34,576 nucleotides of DNA from Vicinamibacteria bacterium (GTDB lineage Bacteria > Acidobacteriota > Vicinamibacteria > Vicinamibacterales > UBA8438). Of this stretch, positions 31,828-34,576 are shown in pieces. Position numbers and translations under genes: made by a program. The notes beneath the pieces were generated by a model. It saw only the letters and a list, made by a program, of their open reading frames with translations. It searched no databases and was not told where the DNA came from. Each line of letters starts with the position of its first letter. Position 1 is the first letter of the stretch. The stretch covers positions 1-34,576 of the forward strand of contig JAJEEA010000151.1 of assembly GCA_022821235.1 (NCBI GenBank). Reading direction: 5' to 3'.

Positions 31828-32754
31828 GTGACCCTCCAGGACCTGATCGCCGCGTTGTCGCGCTTCTGGTCGTCTCGCGGCTGCCTGATCCACCAGCCCC
31901 TCGACACCGAGGTGGGGGCCGGCACCATGCACCCCGAGACGTTCCTGCGCGTGCTCGGGCCCCGGCCGTGGCGGGTCGCCTACGTGCAGCCGTCGCGGCG
32001 CCCGGCCGACGGCCGCTTCGGCGAGAACCCGAACCGGCTGTTCAAGCACCATCAGTTCCAGGTCATCCTGAAGCCGTCGCCGGACGCGGCGCAGGACCTC
32101 TATCTCGACAGCCTGCGGGTGTGCGGCATCGACCCCGCCCGCCACGACGTTCGCTTCGAGGAGGACAACTGGGAGTCGCCCACCCTCGGCGCATGGGGCA
32201 TCGGTTGGCAGGTGCTCCTCGACGGGATGGAGATCACCCAGTTCACGTACTTCCAGCAGGCCGGGGGCCTCGAGCTGTCGCCGGTGTCGGTCGAGCTGAC
32301 CTACGGGCTCGAGCGCATCGCGATGCACCTGCAGGGGGTCGACGACGTCTACGACCTCGAGTGGGCGCCGGGGGTGACGTACCGCACGGTGCGGCACCAG
32401 GACGAGGTGGAGCAGACGAAGTACGCCTTCGGCATGGTGGACATGCCGGAGGCGGAGTTCGCCGCCGCCCACCGGGACCTGTTCGAGCGGCATCACCGCC
32501 TGGCGCGGACGCTGATCGAGTCGGGCCTGGTGCTGCCGGCCCTCGACGCCTGCCTCAAGTGCTCGCACACCTTCAACATCCTCGACGCCAGCGGCGGCAT
32601 CGGGGTGACCGAGCGGGCCGCGTACATCCTCCGCGTGCGGGAGCTGGCGGTGGCGGTGGCCGGCGCCCATGCGGACGCCGAGGGCGGGGACGGCAAGCCG
32701 GACGGCGACGGCGCCGCCTCCGGGGAACCGGTGTCTCCCGGGGGCGCAAGGTAG
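31828..32754 (+). CDS. glyQ: Glycyl-tRNA synthetase alpha subunit
   Basis: The catalytic subunit of the bacterial alpha2beta2 GlyRS. GTG start at 31828; no ATG nearby is in frame. [23 protein letters not shown] and [23 protein letters not shown] are the standard N terminus. The catalytic class II core includes [36 protein letters not shown] and [33 protein letters not shown] is near the C terminus. The last 35 residues are an Asp/Gly-rich variable tail. Its partner glyS starts 341 bp downstream, an unusually wide gap for this pair. Confidence 0.97.
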   Translation: MTLQDLIAALSRFWSSRGCLIHQPLDTEVGAGTMHPETFLRVLGPRPWRVAYVQPSRRPADGRFGENPNRLFKHHQFQVILKPSPDAAQDLYLDSLRVCGIDPARHDVRFEEDNWESPTLGAWGIGWQVLLDGMEITQFTYFQQAGGLELSPVSVELTYGLERIAMHLQGVDDVYDLEWAPGVTYRTVRHQDEVEQTKYAFGMVDMPEAEFAAAHRDLFERHHRLARTLIESGLVLPALDACLKCSHTFNILDASGGIGVTERAAYILRVRELAVAVAGAHADAEGGDGKPDGDGAASGEPVSPGGAR

Positions 32755-33095
32755 CTGCCGGGTCGGTCCGGTGGGGAGCCGTGCAAGGCATGCTCCCCGC
32801 CGGGAGATCCGAATACGGACGTGGGCATCGAGAAACGACCGCGGCCGAACTGACGTTCAGCCGCAGCCGTGCTCCGCCTCCGGCGCCCCTGACCGAATAC
32901 ACGCCGGAGGTGCAGGTCCGTAGTCAACGGTATTCCTGGAGTCGAACGGAACCGCCAACCGTAGGCAGAGAACAGGGTGCACGACGAGAAAGGCGAGACG
33001 CCGCCGAGCACGACACCCAGGTCGCGGCCCGACCCGTACCAGAGCGGTCATCTCGCGAGTCTGTCGTGCGCCCCGGAGAATCGGGTGCCTTGGTC
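32755..33095. other. 341-bp glyQ-glyS intergenic region
   Basis: No gene is recognised; the frames across it are Arg/Pro-rich shadows. A hairpin lies at 32773-32798 (GGGGAG...CTCCCC outer stem, CGTGC/GCATG inner stem, one bulge), without a T-run. No clear promoter or Shine-Dalgarno sequence is seen before glyS except a distant CGGAGA at 33073. Confidence 0.5.
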
Positions 33096-34576
33096 ATGTA
33101 TCGAGAGCTGTTGATCGAGATCGGGTGCGAGGAGCTGCCCGCGAGCTGGATGCCGCCGCTGGTGCGGCAGCTCGGCGCCTGCGTCGGGGACCGGCTCGAG
33201 GCGGCCCGGCTCGCGTGCCCGACCCCGCCGGAGGCGTTCGCGACGCCGCGCCGGCTCGCGGTCCGCGCGGCACGGGTGGCGGAACGGCAGCCCGACCTCG
33301 AGGAGACGGTCACCGGGCCGCCGGTCCGGGCCGCGTTCACCGACACGGGAGAGCCCACTCGCGCCGCGGCGGGGTTCGCCCGCAAGCAGGGGGTCGCCGT
33401 CGACCGGCTGATCCGGATCGACACCCCCAAGGGGACCTATCTCGCCCATCGGCGCCGGCAGCGGGGGCAGGCCGCCCGCTCGGTCCTCGGGGGCGTGCTC
33501 GCCGCGACCCTGCGCGGCCTCGCCTTTCCGAAGCAGATGCACTGGGACGCCCGGCTCGACGACGGCCGCGGCGACCTGCCGTTCGGGCGCCCCATCCGCT
33601 GGCTGGTGTTCCTGTTCGGGGGCCGGGTGGTGCCCTTCGTCATCGGGCGGACGCCGGAGGCGGCGGCGCGGGGGGTCGGCCCGATCCGCGCGGGCTCGGC
33701 CACCCGCGGCCACCGCTTCTTCTCGCGCGACGGCCGGCCCGGGCGCCCCGTGCGGGTGGGCTCGTTCGCCGAGTACCGCAAGACCCTGAAGCGGCACTAC
33801 GTGCTGCTGACCCGCGAGGAGCGCCGCGCCCGCATCGCCAAGAAGCTCGAGACGCAGGCGGAGCGTCTGGGGGGCGTGGTCGGGGGCGCGGGCGGGGCGG
33901 CTTCGCTCCTCGACGAGGTGCCCGATCTGGTCGAGTACCCTTCGGTGGTCGCCGGCCGCTTCCCCGAGGAGTTCCTCGCCCTGCCCGAGGAAGTGCTGAA
34001 GACGACGATGATCCACCACCAGCACTACTTCCCGGTGGCGACGGGCAACGGCCGCCTCACCGAGCACTTCCTCGCGGTGACCAACGTCCCGAAGGACAAC
34101 GTGCCCGCGATCGCCCGCAACTCCGAGCGGGTGCTCGTGGCGCGGCTGCGGGACGCCCGGTTCTTCTGGGAGGCGGACCGCGGCGCGCCCCTCGACTCCC
34201 GCCTCGACCGCCTCGACACCCTGCGGTTCCACGCCAGGCTCGGCAGCTATCTGGACAAGGCCCGCCGCATCGAGAAGCTGGCCGCCGCCGTCGCCGGCGA
34301 CGCGTTCGGCGCGCCCGCCGCGGTCGGCCACGCGGCCCGCAACGCCCGCCTCGCCAAGGCCGACCTGACCACCGACATGGTCGGCGAGTTCCCCGAGCTG
34401 CAGGGGGTCATGGGGGGCATCTACGCCCGCGAGGACGGCGAGCCGGAAGAGGTGTGGCGCGCCGTCTACCACCACTACCTGCCGATCGGCGTCACCGCCG
34501 GCGCCCACCCGCGGCCGGGCGACCTGGGCGGGGCCGGCACGAGCTGGGCCGCCGTCGCCCTCGCCGACAAGCTGGA
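33096..34576 (+). CDS. glyS: Glycyl-tRNA synthetase beta subunit (3' end outside window)
   Basis: Missing from the ORF track because no stop is reached. The frame from ATG 33096 reads MYRELLIEIGCEELPASWMP, the canonical GlyS N terminus. It continues for about 493 of the usual 690 or so residues. Recognised segments are FATPRRLAVRAARV, VTGPP, AAAGFARKQGV, FPKQMHWDARLDDGRGDLPFGRPIRWLVFLFGG, VLKTTMIHHQHYFPV, HFLAVTNVP, RVLVARLRDARFFWEAD, FHARLGSYLDKARRIE, KADLTTDMVGEFPELQGVMGG and HHYLPIG. The subunit binds tRNA-Gly and completes the alpha2beta2 enzyme. The frame is uninterrupted to the window edge. Confidence 0.95.
   Translation, partial: MYRELLIEIGCEELPASWMPPLVRQLGACVGDRLEAARLACPTPPEAFATPRRLAVRAARVAERQPDLEETVTGPPVRAAFTDTGEPTRAAAGFARKQGVAVDRLIRIDTPKGTYLAHRRRQRGQAARSVLGGVLAATLRGLAFPKQMHWDARLDDGRGDLPFGRPIRWLVFLFGGRVVPFVIGRTPEAAARGVGPIRAGSATRGHRFFSRDGRPGRPVRVGSFAEYRKTLKRHYVLLTREERRARIAKKLETQAERLGGVVGGAGGAASLLDEVPDLVEYPSVVAGRFPEEFLALPEEVLKTTMIHHQHYFPVATGNGRLTEHFLAVTNVPKDNVPAIARNSERVLVARLRDARFFWEADRGAPLDSRLDRLDTLRFHARLGSYLDKARRIEKLAAAVAGDAFGAPAAVGHAARNARLAKADLTTDMVGEFPELQGVMGGIYAREDGEPEEVWRAVYHHYLPIGVTAGAHPRPGDLGGAGTSWAAVALADKL

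Overview
High-GC bacterial DNA (about 70% G+C) with dense, mostly single-copy chromosomal genes. My best guess at the source is an Acidobacteriota member (Vicinamibacteria-like). This rests on the hisS-aspS-phoH-ybeY-CNNM/CBS-era-mgtE-recO-glyQ-glyS housekeeping order, paired periplasmic c-type cytochromes, Tat-exported enzymes and a Tes-like radical SAM protein. It is an inference; no rRNA or other taxonomic marker is present.

Layout. (1) 1-1.3 kb: 3' part of a radical SAM protein resembling lipid-coupling (tetraether synthase-like) enzymes, closed by a likely terminator. (2) 1.4-9.0 kb: an accessory, defence-like island. It holds an orphan ribbon-helix-helix antitoxin and a decayed McrBC locus in which McrB AAA and McrC sequences are fused. 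Next come a frameshifted small protein, a DUF5655-like protein, an AbrB antitoxin with a truncated VapC, and an intact VapBC pair. The island ends in a tightly coupled three-gene operon whose last gene is a BrxD-type (DUF2791) ATPase, with no BREX methylase, PglZ or helicase nearby. (3) 9.1-17.8 kb: mixed metabolic and accessory genes. These are a Tat-exported HD-domain protein, a fused ADP-forming acyl-CoA synthetase, a receiver-like/DUF3052 protein, a MazF-type toxin-antitoxin pair, a Tat lipoprotein of the phosphotriesterase family, a two-gene module pairing a small protein with an AbiEii-like nucleotidyltransferase, and moaA. (4) 17.8-26 kb: gamma-carbonic anhydrase, hisS, aspS, phoH, ybeY, a CNNM/CBS protein and era, i.e. 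translation, ribosome maturation and RNA handling. (5) 26.1-29 kb: a DUF4143 ATPase with a palindromic operator and two divergent cytochromes c. (6) 29.1-34.6 kb: mgtE, recO, glyQ and the 5' part of glyS, which runs off the window.

Beyond the genes, four things stand out. The three-gene BrxD-like operon may be a reduced or undescribed defence system. The unnamed small protein partnered with the nucleotidyltransferase has a decayed paralogue about 12 kb away beside the McrBC remnant. A roughly 260-bp non-coding element with terminal inverted repeats (MITE-like) occurs twice in opposite orientation, each copy abutting the stop codon of a housekeeping gene. Four genes have a -10 box only 6-7 nt before the start codon, suggesting leaderless mRNAs.
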